Shown: in pieces, positions 23,180 through 33,454 of the stretch
Position numbering within the stretch: position 1 is the first letter of the stretch
Layout of the letters: each line of letters begins with the position of its first letter
Source: Sindora glabra
Taxonomy: Eukaryota > Streptophyta > Magnoliopsida > Fabales > Fabaceae
Assembly (NCBI GenBank): GCA_020226215.1
Contig: CM035236.1
Location: 53,877,057 to 53,941,056 of the forward strand
Direction of reading: 5' to 3'
DNA: 64,000 bases
Made by a program: the position numbers and the translations under genes
Notes under the pieces: generated by a model
Databases searched by the model: none
Told to the model about the DNA's origin: nothing
What the model saw: the letters and a program-made list of their open reading frames with translations, nothing else

Positions 23180-24269
23180 ATGAGTCAACCAAAAGCTCAA
23201 AGAAATGCCAACCAAGGTGGTGAGGGTGCGAACCCATCTAGAGGATACACAAGATGGGGAAGCATTGAGGATCATGCACTAATTAGTGCAATAATGGATC
23301 TTATGGAGCTGGGTAGTTAGAAAACGGACAATGGCCAGTTTAAAAATGGTGCTTATAATAGGTTGGAACAACTTATGGATCAAAAGCTTCCTGGGTGTGG
23401 TATGAAGGCTAAACCACACATCGAGTCCCGTATCAAGTATTTGAGGAATTAATATAATGCTATTGCGAAGATGCTTGGTCCAGCTGCTAGTAGACTTGGA
23501 TGGAATGATGAAGAGAAGTTTGTAACTTGCTTAAAATCAATCTGGTATGAATGGGTGAAGATAATATTTTATATTATACTTTTTCTTTTATGCACATATG
23601 TGTGTCTGTGTATATTTTTATTTATTAGTGATAACTTTTAAAGTTTTACCTTCTTCTCTCATTATGTTTTTCTTTCTTTTATGCTAGAGCCACAATAATG
23701 CCGTGGGGTTAAGAAATAAGCCATTTCCATTTTTTGATGATTTAGCCAAAATATTTAGGAAGGATAGAGCCATTGGAGACGAGATTGTAAATCTATAAGA
23801 TGCATTAGAGGGGATAGAAGACGAAGTAAGGGATAGAGAAGAAGAAGAGCAAGAAGAACATGTTCTTGCTTTTTCCATGAAGGACACTTATCCAGTCCCT
23901 CCATGTGCCCCGATGGGAACTTCTTCCTCAACCACCCCAGTAAATCGTAGGTCAAAGACGACAAAGATAGAAAATTTAGAAGTTTTGAGAGAATTCTCTT
24001 CTAGATTTGCACGAATGGGTGATGTGATGGAAGATGCAAGTAAACATATAGGCCGCTTAGCTTCTTGTTTCCAATATGAATCTGATTCTGTAGGGAGAAG
24101 GATGCAAGTGACTAGTAAGCTTATGAAGATTGATGGGTTAACTCCTACCCAAGTTATGAATATGGGAAGGAAAATTGCTCTCAACCCCCTAGAAATTGAT
24201 TTCTTTTTTAGCCTTCCAGAAGATTTCAGAGCTGCTTATGTGCATGGTTTGTTACTTCCAGATCAGTAA
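23180..24269 (+). pseudogene. Harbinger Myb/SANT-like accessory protein pseudogene
   Basis: ATG at 23180 follows a TTCTTTACAG acceptor. The N-terminus carries a Myb_DNA-bind_3 (SANT/trihelix-like) domain (RWGSIEDHALISAIMDLMEL, IESRIKYLRN, FVTCLKSIWYEWVK), continuing in a second exon from about 23688 (SHNNAVGLRNKPFPFFDDLA). An acidic linker and an alpha-helical C-terminus (LREFSSRFARMGDVMEDASK, FFFSLPEDFRAAYVHGLL) follow, as in plant Harbinger ORF1 and L10-interacting MYB proteins. Stops occur after LMELGS, after YLRN (expected Gln) and after EIVNL. The intron donor reads AAG|ATAATA, a likely G-to-A loss of GT. Family members bind DNA and help the transposase reach the element ends. Confidence 0.82.
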
Positions 24270-24572
24270 AGTTCTATGAAAACTAGTAGTCATTAGGAGC
24301 TAACACACTCACTAAACTCATGTTATGTTGTTGAACTTTTGTATGTGCACCTATTTTTTGGACACTTATTTGACATCGGAGCCCATAATGTATTAGTTGA
24401 TGTAGCTTCCAGTTAATGTATATAAGCTACTAAACTAGATTTCCTCAAGCTTTTGGTGGAATATAACAATACATTCCTATTTTTTCCCATGGCAATTTTA
24501 TTAAGACTCCTATAGTACAGCTCAGTCCATTTCATGCATCATCGAACGCTCATGATTACACATTATCTGGGA

Positions 24573-25790
24573 TGTTACTGTTTTGGACGAAAATAGTAAC
24601 ACCCAAGAATGCAACCTGTTGTAGTGTGAGAGAAACATGTTTATTGCTAGGGATCTGCGCACTATTAAGTGGCCACTTCGCCTGAGAAAGCAGGCTAACC
24701 ATCTACATGTTACTATTTTAGTCAGAGACAGTAACATCGTTGCGGCTGATGGAAAATTGATCCCGGGGGGATTAAAAGTAGCTGGAATATAGGTTTTATT
24801 AGTTAATTATGTAACTTGACGTGTTTCTCTTTGGATAAGATCCAACAACTGCCTTTTTGTGGGATGTTACTATTTTGGACAAAAATAGTAACACCCAGGA
24901 ATGTGGCTCATGAACTTCAGTCGGATGCATTTCCATTTCTAGGGTAGAGCTTGTTGTGCATTAGCTACATCGCCTGAGAAACCAGGCCAACAACCTACAT
25001 GTTACTGTATTGGTCTGAAACAGTAACATCATCGAAGTTATTGGAGTTTTGTGCCCGGGAGGTTACAGGTGGATGGAAGTTGGGTTTGGGTAGTTATTTA
25101 TGTCAGTTGACAAGTTCCTCTCCGGATAAGATCCAAGAAACATCTTTTTATGGGATGTTACTATTTTGGACGAAAACAGTAACATCATTGAGGCTATTGA
25201 GTTTTGAGCCCGAGAGGTTTTAGGTGGGTGGAAGTCGGGTTTGGGGAGTTATTTATGTCACTTAATGCGTTTCTTTCCAGATAAGATCCAAGAAATACCT
25301 ATTTGGGGGATGTTACTATTTTGAACGAAAATAGTAACATCATCGAGGCTGTTGAGTTTTGAGCCCGGGAGGTTACAGGTGGCTGGACGTCAGGTCTGGG
25401 TGGTTATTTATGTCACTTGACGCGTTTCTTTCCGGATAAGATCCAAGAAATGCCTATTTGGGGGATGTTACTGTTTTGGACGAAAATAGTAACATCATCG
25501 AGGTTGTTGAGTTTTGAGCCCGAGAGGTTACGAGTGGTTGGAAGTCGGGTCTGGGTGGTTATTTATGTCACTTGATGCGTTTCTCTCTGGATAAGATCCA
25601 AGAAATGCCTATTTAGGGAATTTTACTATTTTGGATGAAAACAGTAACATCATCGAGGCTGTTAAGTTTTGAGTCCGGGAGGTTACGGGTGGTTGGAAGT
25701 GGGGTCTGGGTGATTATTTATGTCACTTGACAAAGATCCAAGAAATGTCTATTTAGGGGATTTTACTATTTTGGACGAAAATAGTAACAC
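24573..25790. repeat. Tandem array 1: ~155-bp units each with a GTTACT dyad
   Basis: Nine inverted repeats start near 24573, 24707, 24865, 24998, 25154, 25310, 25464, 25620 and 25760, spaced 133-158 bp. A typical copy has left arm TGTTACTATTTT and right arm AAAATAGTAACA around a GGACG centre. From about 25000 the units also share intervening sequence (TTGAGTTTTGAGCCCGGGAG, GATAAGATCCAAGAAA). The array lies between the convergent Myb/SANT-like and Ulp1-like pseudogenes and follows the Myb stop by about 300 bp. Confidence 0.92.
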
Positions 25791-25911
25791 CTAGGAAATT
25801 GGCCTGTGTGTGTGTGAGAGGTGCATGTCTATCGCTGAAGACTGTTTCAAAAAATGTCCTTCGTTCATACTAACATTGGTGGTAGGTCTTACAAATAGTA
25901 CCGCACAACTG

Positions 25912-28900
25912 GATGTTGCTGCATCCGTAAAAAAAGAGTAACATCAACACAGGTGTTCATAATTCATATGGTAACGTGTTGTCTGAGTACTAACATAAAC
26001 TGGATATAAGATTAAATTGTATAGAAAATTAACATTTATAATTGAGTTATACATACAGTTGAATTTTAAATATATCTAAGACAATGGTCATTAACATGAA
26101 TTTAGTTTTACATATGTGCATAATAATCAACTTTAGTGTTATATATGTGCATAATAATTAACTTCAAATGGGAAGACTGAAATTCTCAAGGAATTTAGTA
26201 ACTAATTTTGCTCTGTATTGTCTCACTTCCTCCAACGAAAATTGTTCCTGAAACTCTTTATTGCTGAATATATTCTCTATATGCAAGCATACGAAAATCC
26301 CGCAGTCTTGCCTGGAAAATAGTAACGAGTTAGTTTGGTACCTACTAGACATGTTACCCTTGGATAAGAAAAGAACTTGCTACTTACGACGTTTCTTCCT
26401 GTTGAGGTGCCTGTTCGTATGATATTATCTCAAAAGGTGGACTTGCGGTGGCTGGCTCTACCATCTTATCCAGTCCATTCTGTGCAAGGACTTCATTCAT
26501 CTTTTTCTCGTAATAGTCCTTCTATTGTTAGCAAACCAAAAAAAATAAAAAATGAAAACTCCATGCAACTATCTACATTGCTAGCTGTAACATCTTGTAT
26601 TGTTCTGAGTTATTATTTTTTATTATGGCAACAATAACATCAGCAAAAAACATATCCAGCATACAAATAACCCAATGAAGTTTAATTAAAAAATGAAACT
26701 CTAAGAAAACAAAGTGTTACTATTTTTACAAGAAATAGAAACATCAATGAATAACAACTTATCATCTAATAGAATCACACTTGACATGTTTTCTCCAACG
26801 GAAGACCATGCTATGAACTACATACGAGAGATACAACGTTATCTTATTGTGAGTATGATATGTTACTGTATCTGATGGAAAGAGTAATGTCAATAAGATA
26901 ATAAGGTACAGGGTTCAAGAATGTGACTAGCAATGCAACTTCAGTTAAATCAAAAGTAACAGCACTTGTTATTCTATCGTAGTATTTAATATCACTCACC
27001 ACCATCGTGGCATCACGAAAGTATGGATCCGGTGCCTCCTCTCTTCTTGGCTACAGCGAGTTATAGTGTGTCCATTTGCACTCTTTATCATTTAGGACAA
27101 GAAGTGTGAAGTGGTTAGGGTTTCTAAAGTCATTCACACCCGTGGAGTTCATTGGAAAGATAATAACATCTGCAGCCATTGCCTCTTTCATATGTGCATC
27201 GAATTTGAATTACCTGGCTTCTTAGAGTAACTTGGCATCGCTCATAATATAAGACTGTCAATATAGTTTTAACCTATGTCAGAATCAATGCTGCCTTCTG
27301 TGATTCATATTTGGGAAATGGATTCAGGATCTTACCCAACAGCAGCTGTCAAATGCAAATATCTTCCTTTTACTGTTTGTGGAAGCCAGGCTCAGAGTGT
27401 AGGCATGGCCATTTATGATCTCCATTGATTGTTTAGTTCTTGTTAGATGATTGATAAGGGTGGCAAACTCCAAATAGTAGCACAAGAATCCAGTAGTTGA
27501 AACAGAAAGAATAATTGTATCTAACTGTTTGCATTCCACACAGTAGTAACTATGCTTTTTGAGACCGAATAGACTCAGTAAGTTCCTGTTACTGTTTAGG
27601 GAAGAAATAGTAACATAGCTAGAGGGTGGAACAAGATAAAATAATAATGCATTTAAACGATCAGATGATACATACATTGTTTATGATTGACTTCTCCTTC
27701 ATTACTCCCACTAACTCCTTAAAGGTTATGAACAAATCTTGCTAGGGGATTGACCAGACAAAAATATTGCATATGGTGATTTGGCATAGGGATTAGACGA
27801 GGCGATAGGCAAAACTTTCTAGTAAATGCAAAGAATTGAGAAGAAAATAAGACATGACTTACTGTGGGTCTCCTGCCAATTTTATTTGCACCATCTTACT
27901 CCTGACATCTTGGGTCAGGTATTTTGCAGCTGGCAACTTTATAGTATTTGTTGCCTTATGAGTTTGCTTTTTCTTGGTTTTATCTGCTGGTGTATCATCT
28001 TCAATTATAACAGGGGCCTCTTTGCTGCCCATAGACCTCCTCAGCAGTTGCTGTCTGTTGTCGTGCATCTGTTTGTCTTGTTCATTTTTTCAATGGCCCC
28101 GAGTACGTGAACTCTTTATCCCATTTTATTTTTCTTATTTTCTTTTTAATATTCGCTATCATCGAACATTGCTTTTCCTCGTCTATATCTTATTCATCAG
28201 CTTCGATGGTTTCTACCTCATCTTGTTCAACCACCTGCACAATTTATTCTGATAGCTGTGCATTGAGCTGTTTATTCTGATTTTCCAAACTATCATTGAC
28301 CGCCCTGAGGTTTTCGGCCTCACTTGTTGCAATGGACAGTTGCTCCTGTAGCTGTGCGTTATCATGTTTGAGTTTAGCTATTGTCTCTGTGTTTTGTTAT
28401 ATCTGAAGTTTCTTAGTAAAGGATGTCAATTCATCCTTCAGTTTGAGTATTTCTGTGTTTGCACTGAAGAGCTGATCCCTAAGCCGTAGGACTTCATCAT
28501 TGTTTTGTTGTTGTTGCTCTTTGTGGGATGGTGCAATATCAGCAAATTGGTCCAGCTTTGTTATTTGGGGTTGGATCACGTACTGGGTTGATGCTGTCTC
28601 AATATCGCCCTCCAAATCCTCCGATTGGGAGGTGTGTCCTGTGATTTTGTTTTGTCAAAAAATTCAATTAATCATAGATTTGTTTCTTTTGTGTAGAGGA
28701 GGTCGTATTCTTGTACTGTGAGCTCAATTTCTCTGTTTACGACTTGAAACATAATAGTATTTCCACTGTTAATGTGGTAAATCAGCATGTTACTGTTTCG
28801 GTGAGAAACAAAAACATGAAAATAAAGGACAAAGTTTCAGCATAACAATAATTATGGGTAAATTATTAACTATGAAACACAATAAACGCACAAAATAATG

Positions 28901-29732
28901 TATGGTTAATGGAAAGAAATTGGAATTAAAAGATGTTTCTATTTCCACTCCAGATCAGTAGAACCCTGCGATATGTTACTGTTTTACGTGGAAACCCTAA
29001 CACAAGGTCAATGAAGGGGAAAAAATTGACAAATCGAATATTACTAACTATTAAAACTGATAAAGGGCGCATGTTACTGTTTTCAGAAAATACAGTAACA
29101 TGTTGCATTGTAACTATGACATGCTTGTGTTTGTTATGAAACAGCAATACCATTCATAAAACAAAAAAAATTACTAGAATGAGGATCAAATTAACAATAG
29201 AAACCTGGAGAGAAGGACCTATTACTGTTTCACATAGAAACAGTAACATCTTGTTCGATGTTACTATTTTTCATGGAAATAGACAGTAACATATTTTCTT
29301 GTACTGACATATATCGGGCTTCATAATAAGTTAATATTTTCATTCGGTTACCTGAAACTGGTTGATAAGTTGATCCCTCAGTTGACGTGTGAGGAGCTTC
29401 AGATCCCATTTGAGGCATCTTGGAACTCTTTCAATGTGATGCTCGCTCAGCACGCTTGTAATCTGACACAGCCAATACTGTCGACAATAAATCGTTCATT
29501 TTGTCACGTTAGTTTCCTTTGGAGGCTGCATCCAAGGACGGAGTAATAAAAAAAGCAAGAAAAACTGGAGGTAAACAAGTTATTCTTGTACGCAGTCATC
29601 AACATGAAAAAAAAACTCAAAAATAACTGTTAACTGAAATCACATTAACAATCAAAATGCCATAAAACTTTAGGTTACCATTCACAGACAAAGCAGGGAC
29701 ATGTTACTATTTTTGGTCTAAAATAGTAATAT
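25912..29732. repeat. Dispersed GTTACT/AGTAAC dyads in Ulp1 gene non-coding DNA
   Basis: Ten further copies of the same dyad occur singly at about 25912-25945, 26714-26745, 26861-26890, 27587-27614, 28786-28818, 28974-29003, 29071-29101, 29220-29248, 29258-29292 and 29701-29732. The centres are unrelated to each other (for example GGTCT, TACAAG, CATG). They fall in inferred introns or the 3' flank of the Ulp1-like pseudogene, with 27587-27614 at an intron/exon edge. They are not part of a tandem array here. Confidence 0.88.
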
Positions 29733-29851
29733 GAGCCAAGACTTGCGACAAACATACAAAAAGGAGACAAGAACATTCACTCAAATGAATGAAGACAATG
29801 TAAAGGATAGGGACACGAAGTAAAAAGGAGTTTTGACATCTTTAACTTACT

Positions 29852-30545
29852 GGCAATAGCATGACACAGCCGGTTACATTGGGGGTGCTGTCCTTTTTGA
29901 GAAAATTCATTAGTTAGTCGTGAATGTGTTGTGACCACCCATATTGTGCTATTGCATCTACTTCCTCTACGTATTTGATATATGACCAGCCCAATGTGTG
30001 GGCCCTGTTTGGTACGAAGAGGGTGACTAGAAGCATCAATGTCATAAGACGAGAGACATCTTGCACGTCAGTCTCCAATGTTCCTCGCACTGCTCTTTCG
30101 AGTGCGTTGAATATTATTGGTTTACTCATTCGTACTTTGCTACGGAAACACCTTATGTCAAAGTCTGACTGTGGCCTTTTGCTAAATGTTGTCTGGATGG
30201 GCTGGTCTCCATCTCTTATTCCAAAAATTAGCTTCACTGATGTTGGTGTTATTCTGAGATGTTCGCCCCCGATATTGAAATGACTATTCTTTTCTGAGAA
30301 GGTAGCAATTATGGACTGAATTTCAACATCGCTCTTCTGACACATGCTGCGATTCAGTTCCTTTGTTATTATTGCATTTATTAGGGCCCAAAATAGGTTG
30401 TGTTGTAGCACCATCGTGTGCCTATCATCGAATTGAAGCTGATCAACCTGCCTTATGCACGCCAATAGATTGGACCTGTATTGTTGAAATTTTTGGGTTT
30501 CTTTTTCAGAATCATCTGCTTGTGTGAGTGCTTTACTGCCTTTCT
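29852..30545 (-). pseudogene. Ulp1-like gene, largest exon (N-terminal domain)
   Basis: This is the longest open stretch of the protease pseudogene. It follows a TACTTGAATAG acceptor and ends at CTATTGCCA|GTAAGTTAAA. The translation contains LLACIRQVDQLQFDDRHTMV, MCQKSDVEIQSIIATFSEKN, ISKP-type MSKPIIFNALERAVRGTL and LVTLFVPNRAHTLGWSYIKY. One stop follows SQHIHD where relatives would be expected to have Trp. The domain normally precedes the coiled coil and the C-terminal protease in these proteins. Its own function is not known to me. Confidence 0.7.
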
Positions 30546-32272
30546 ATTCAAGTAAATATCAAATCAAGCATTAAATCAAGCATAAATAGATAAAATGAGG
30601 TATGATTAATAATGCAACTTCCAATTCTTTCTAGTGTGTTATTGTTTCATCAAGAAACAGTAACACACTATAAAAAATGAGATATACATGTTTAATAAAA
30701 CTCTACTGAACAAACAACGAGCAAATATATGTATAAGTGCTACTCTGTGACGTATGAATAACAATGCAACATCGTGGCAGTGGTGTGTTTCTATTTCACC
30801 GAGAAACAATAACATGAACCAAGATTTGAGATATAACTATTTTACGAATCTCTACTGCGTTGTTAACGAGCATAAGGAACATAAGTTGACAAGGTGAGAC
30901 ATGATTAACAGCGGAGTTTCAAAGAAATTATGTGTTAATATTTCACCAAGAAACAGTAACATGAGCCAGAAAAATGAGATATGCGAGTTTGACAATACTC
31001 TACTATATTGAAAAAGAATAAAAAGATGCACAAGTAGACAGTATGAGGTATGACTAACAATACAATCTCGTGGTAGAGATGTGTTACTATTTCACCAAGA
31101 AACAGTAACATGAGCCAAGAACCGATATATAACTGTCTTACGAATCTCTATTGCGTTGATAACGAGCAATAAAAACATAAGTTGAGAAGATGAGGTGTGA
31201 TTAACAGTGGAACTTCCAAGGAACTATGTGTTATTATTTCACCAAGAAATAGTAACATGAGCCAGAAAAAATGAGATATGCGAGTTTGACAACACTCTAC
31301 TATATTGAAAAAGAACAAAAACATACACAAGTAGACAACATGAGGTATGACTAATAATGCAATCTCGTGGTAGAGATGTGTTGCTGTTTCACCAAGAAAT
31401 AGTAACATGAACCAAGATTTGAGAAATAACTATTTTACGAATCTCTACTGCATTGATAACAAGCAAAAGGAACATAAGTTGACAAAATGATGTATGATTA
31501 ACGGTGTAAACTACGAGAAATAATGTGTAACTGTTCTAGCAAGAAATCGTAACATGAATAAAAAATAAGAGATGCATGTTTAACAAAGCTCTACTTTGTT
31601 GACAACAAGCAAAAACAACCATAAGCAGACAAAATGTGATATAATTGACAATGCAACCTCGTGGTAGTGGTGTGTTGTTGTTTCACCGAGAAACAGTAAC
31701 ATGAGCCAAGAACCGAGATATAACTGTTTTACGAACCTCTGCCGTGGTGGCATGGTTGTGTTTGGTCCGCAAATAGAGACGCCAACCCAAAAAACACAAG
31801 ATATAGACAAGATGATTCATAACTAACGGAAAACCTTGACAAAACCAAGGTGTTTACTCTGTCAAAGACTAATGAAACGAGGTGTTATTGTTTCGTTGAG
31901 AATAGTAATACCCACCATATTGTGGTGATAAACTTACAAATTAAACATGATTAAAGGCAATGCCGATGGAAAAGCATTTTGCTTTTGGGCATCAGATGAC
32001 TGCCTAATGTCCATTTATTTTATGTGAACAGAATGTCAAAACGACAATGAAATATGCATGGTGCCATTTTTCTATTTCTCATACAAATAGATATTATGTG
32101 GAGTGATAGTAACATGCAACAAAATATTTGGTATACTGTGGTCGTACTAACTTCTAGGGTTTCCCTTGAACTTACATAAGAACACAAATCCAAGGAAATT
32201 GTGAAATTTTCATTCAAGTTAACTGAAATATAATGTCTGTACTAGAGTCAATGCTAAAGATGAGGTGGGTTT
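30546..32272 (-). other. First intron of the Ulp1-like pseudogene, packed with dyads
   Basis: Donor CCACAG|GTAAACC (32272) and the acceptor near 30546 bound a ~1.7 kb intron. More than half of it is tandem array 2. The remainder (31913-32272) has no open frame. Confidence 0.55.
30635..31912. repeat. Tandem array 2: ~148-bp units each with a GTTACT dyad
   Basis: Dyads start near 30635, 30785, 30931, 31080, 31228, 31377, 31524, 31671 and 31881. The seven from 30785 to 31671 are spaced 146-149 bp. Typical arms are GTGTTACTATTTC and GAAACAGTAACATG around ACCAA. Alternate units share longer spacer sequence (GAGATATGCGAGTTTGAC at about 30988 and 31272; ACGAATCTCTAYTGCRTTGA in the others), giving a ~296-bp two-unit period. 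The spacers do not match those of array 1. Only the dyad is common. Confidence 0.92.
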
Positions 32273-32462
32273 ACCTGTGGACAATCCATTTGTATGAAGT
32301 TACTGTTTGATCTTGTTTTAAGCTTTCGATATCGAGAAATGATGTTATCCGGTTGTTCAGGGTCATTAGAGTCTTTTCTTGCTATATTTGGTGATGATTT
32401 GCACGGTGTCTTCCTGCATCTTGAGATCACTGGTACTGTGCTTTGAGATGGAATGCGAAGTG

Positions 32463-32590
32463 TTGTTACTGTTTCGGCCTTTTTATGCCCCCCGAAATGC
32501 CCATTGCGTGCGTCATTCCGTATTCAAGCCATTGCATTTTGTCACTTCGATCCTTTCATTTTCCCGCCTCGGAGAACAGTAACAACGCTT
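32463..32590 (-). promoter_or_regulatory. Possible Ulp1-like gene promoter inside a wide dyad
   Basis: GTTGTTACTGTTTC (32463-32476) and GAACAGTAACAAC (about 32575-32587) are the same dyad arms held ~100 bp apart. Between them, on the minus strand, lies GCATAAAAAGG (32479-32488), a possible TATA box just upstream of the inferred first exon. The sequence between the arms is GC-richer than the surroundings. The promoter role is inferred. Confidence 0.45.
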
Positions 32591-32719
32591 GGGACTCTCA
32601 TTTTTCATATAAAAAAATTGAAATCAATTAATATCTGTTAATATATTATTTTGGAGGCTATTGTGGTCATTTCATTGTTATATCTTATGAAATACAAAGT
32701 TGAACCAAATAAAAACATA

Positions 32720-32870
32720 AGAATTTCTTTATTGGGAAATGAAACTTGCTTTATGTCAACCAAACAAAATTTGGGATTTCCTAGGAAGTTCATATGGGAA
32801 ATCAACTTCCTGTGAAATTCCATTTCCCATGAGAACTTAGTTCCTGTATGAATCAAACAACCCCAAAATC
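32720..32870. repeat. Harbinger right terminus
   Basis: The reverse complement begins GATTTTGGGGTTGTTTGATTC, next to TTA at 32871-32873. An inner TTTTGTTTGGTTGAC copy lies about 100 bp in. It pairs with 20736-20900. Confidence 0.65.
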
Positions 32871-33318
32871 TTAACTCTCTAGTATCTTGAATCCAAGTTA
32901 AAATCCATTTGAACTATCGGACCTTCATACATTTCAAATTTCTCATTTTCTAATAAAATACTTCAATAACACTTTTAAATAAATAAAATTTTGATACTCA
33001 CATTTTTATAAAACTAATTTTATTTAGAATCTCAAAAATTCCGAACATCATTGGTTCTTAAGAATAACTTATTAAATAAAAATTTCAACCATAATTACGA
33101 AAATATCTTAACTTATAGAGAATTCTTTATAAAATCATTCCAATTAATAATGACCATATAAAAAGAATAAATAAATTTTGAATATTATCATAAAAGTCAT
33201 TTTAAATATTCAAAATCCATTAATACAGAAAAATAATTATAAATTAAGTATTAACTAATTAGATACTCAATTATCCACAAGTAGCAAAATTATAAACTTA
33301 AAATTTTACTTGGGACAT

Positions 33319-33454
33319 TACATAATACTTTTACATTATCTACCTTGTCTTCTTTATTTCTAAGGTTTGAAATACTTTATAATGTAATACATAATACTTT
33401 TACATTATCTACCTTGTCTTCTTTATTTCTAAGGTTTGAAATACTTTATAATGT
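33319..33454. repeat. 69-bp tandem duplication
   Basis: TACATAATACTTTTACATTA and the following ~49 bp (through ACTTTATAATGTAA) occur twice, starting at 33319 and 33388. The first copy overlaps the last bases of LTR copy A, so the duplication formed at or after LTR insertion. Confidence 0.92.

Larger units (their letters stand above)
26164..32470 (-). pseudogene. Ulp1-like (SENP-type) cysteine protease pseudogene
   Basis: Minus-strand exons are inferred at about 32470-32273, 30545-29852, 29477-29352, 28660-27860 (coiled coil; may be more than one exon), 27600-27327, 27200-27000, 26525-26385 and 26308-26164. Exon 2 is a helical domain of plant transposon-borne Ulp1 proteins (HFNIGGEHLRITPTSVKLIF). 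The 28.6-28.3 kb part is coiled coil (VLRLRDQLFSANTEILKLKD). The protease domain shows PNHFTLLVLNDKE (catalytic His), HYNSL where Asp is expected, and a spliced ETS|QDCGIFVCLHIENIF with Gln and Cys. In-frame stops (after SQHIHD, ERASH, KKLQI, HYNSL) and the lost Asp make it inactive. Ulp1 enzymes cut SUMO from proteins. Transposon-borne relatives are known in MULEs (Kaonashi). Confidence 0.75.
20736..32870 (+). mobile_element. ~12.1 kb PIF/Harbinger-type element with an Ulp1-like gene
   Basis: It is flanked by TTA at 20733-20735 and 32871-32873, the TSD type of PIF/Harbinger/Tourist elements. The ends are inverted copies: GGGGTCATTTGGTTC on the left, and GGGGTTGTTTGATTC as the reverse complement on the right. 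A second TTGTTTGATT/TTGTTTGGTT word lies ~75-110 bp inside each end. The plus strand carries a Harbinger transposase (21608-22952) and a Myb/SANT-like gene (23180-24269). The minus strand carries an Ulp1-like protease gene (26164-32470). All three are broken. The Ulp1 unit and its inverted repeats could be a nested separate element, but I found no second pair of ends. Confidence 0.72.
17783..33322 (+). mobile_element. Solo-LTR-like copy A, split by a Harbinger element
   Basis: The two outer parts, 17783-20735 and 32874-33322, are homologous in order to 36762-39915 (copy B). Shared blocks include ACGTGGATCT near the start (17812-17821), the TAAAGTC-to-AAGGGYCA block (near 17934 and 36915), CAATTCACAAGAA near 18970 (38372 in B) and the terminal GACATTACATAATA. 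The combined length, about 3.4 kb, fits a long plant LTR. No internal retrotransposon genes and no primer-binding site follow, so it is best read as a solo LTR. The 5' edge is uncertain (TGAGTCTAAACC where copy B has TGTCACAACC) and no target duplication was found. Confidence 0.6.

Noticed and set aside
24573..31912. Dyads as CRISPR repeats, bacterial-type terminators or microRNA precursors
   Set aside because: The context is a plant transposon. The arms are only 10-12 bp with short variable centres, too short for a typical plant microRNA foldback, and mispairing is common.
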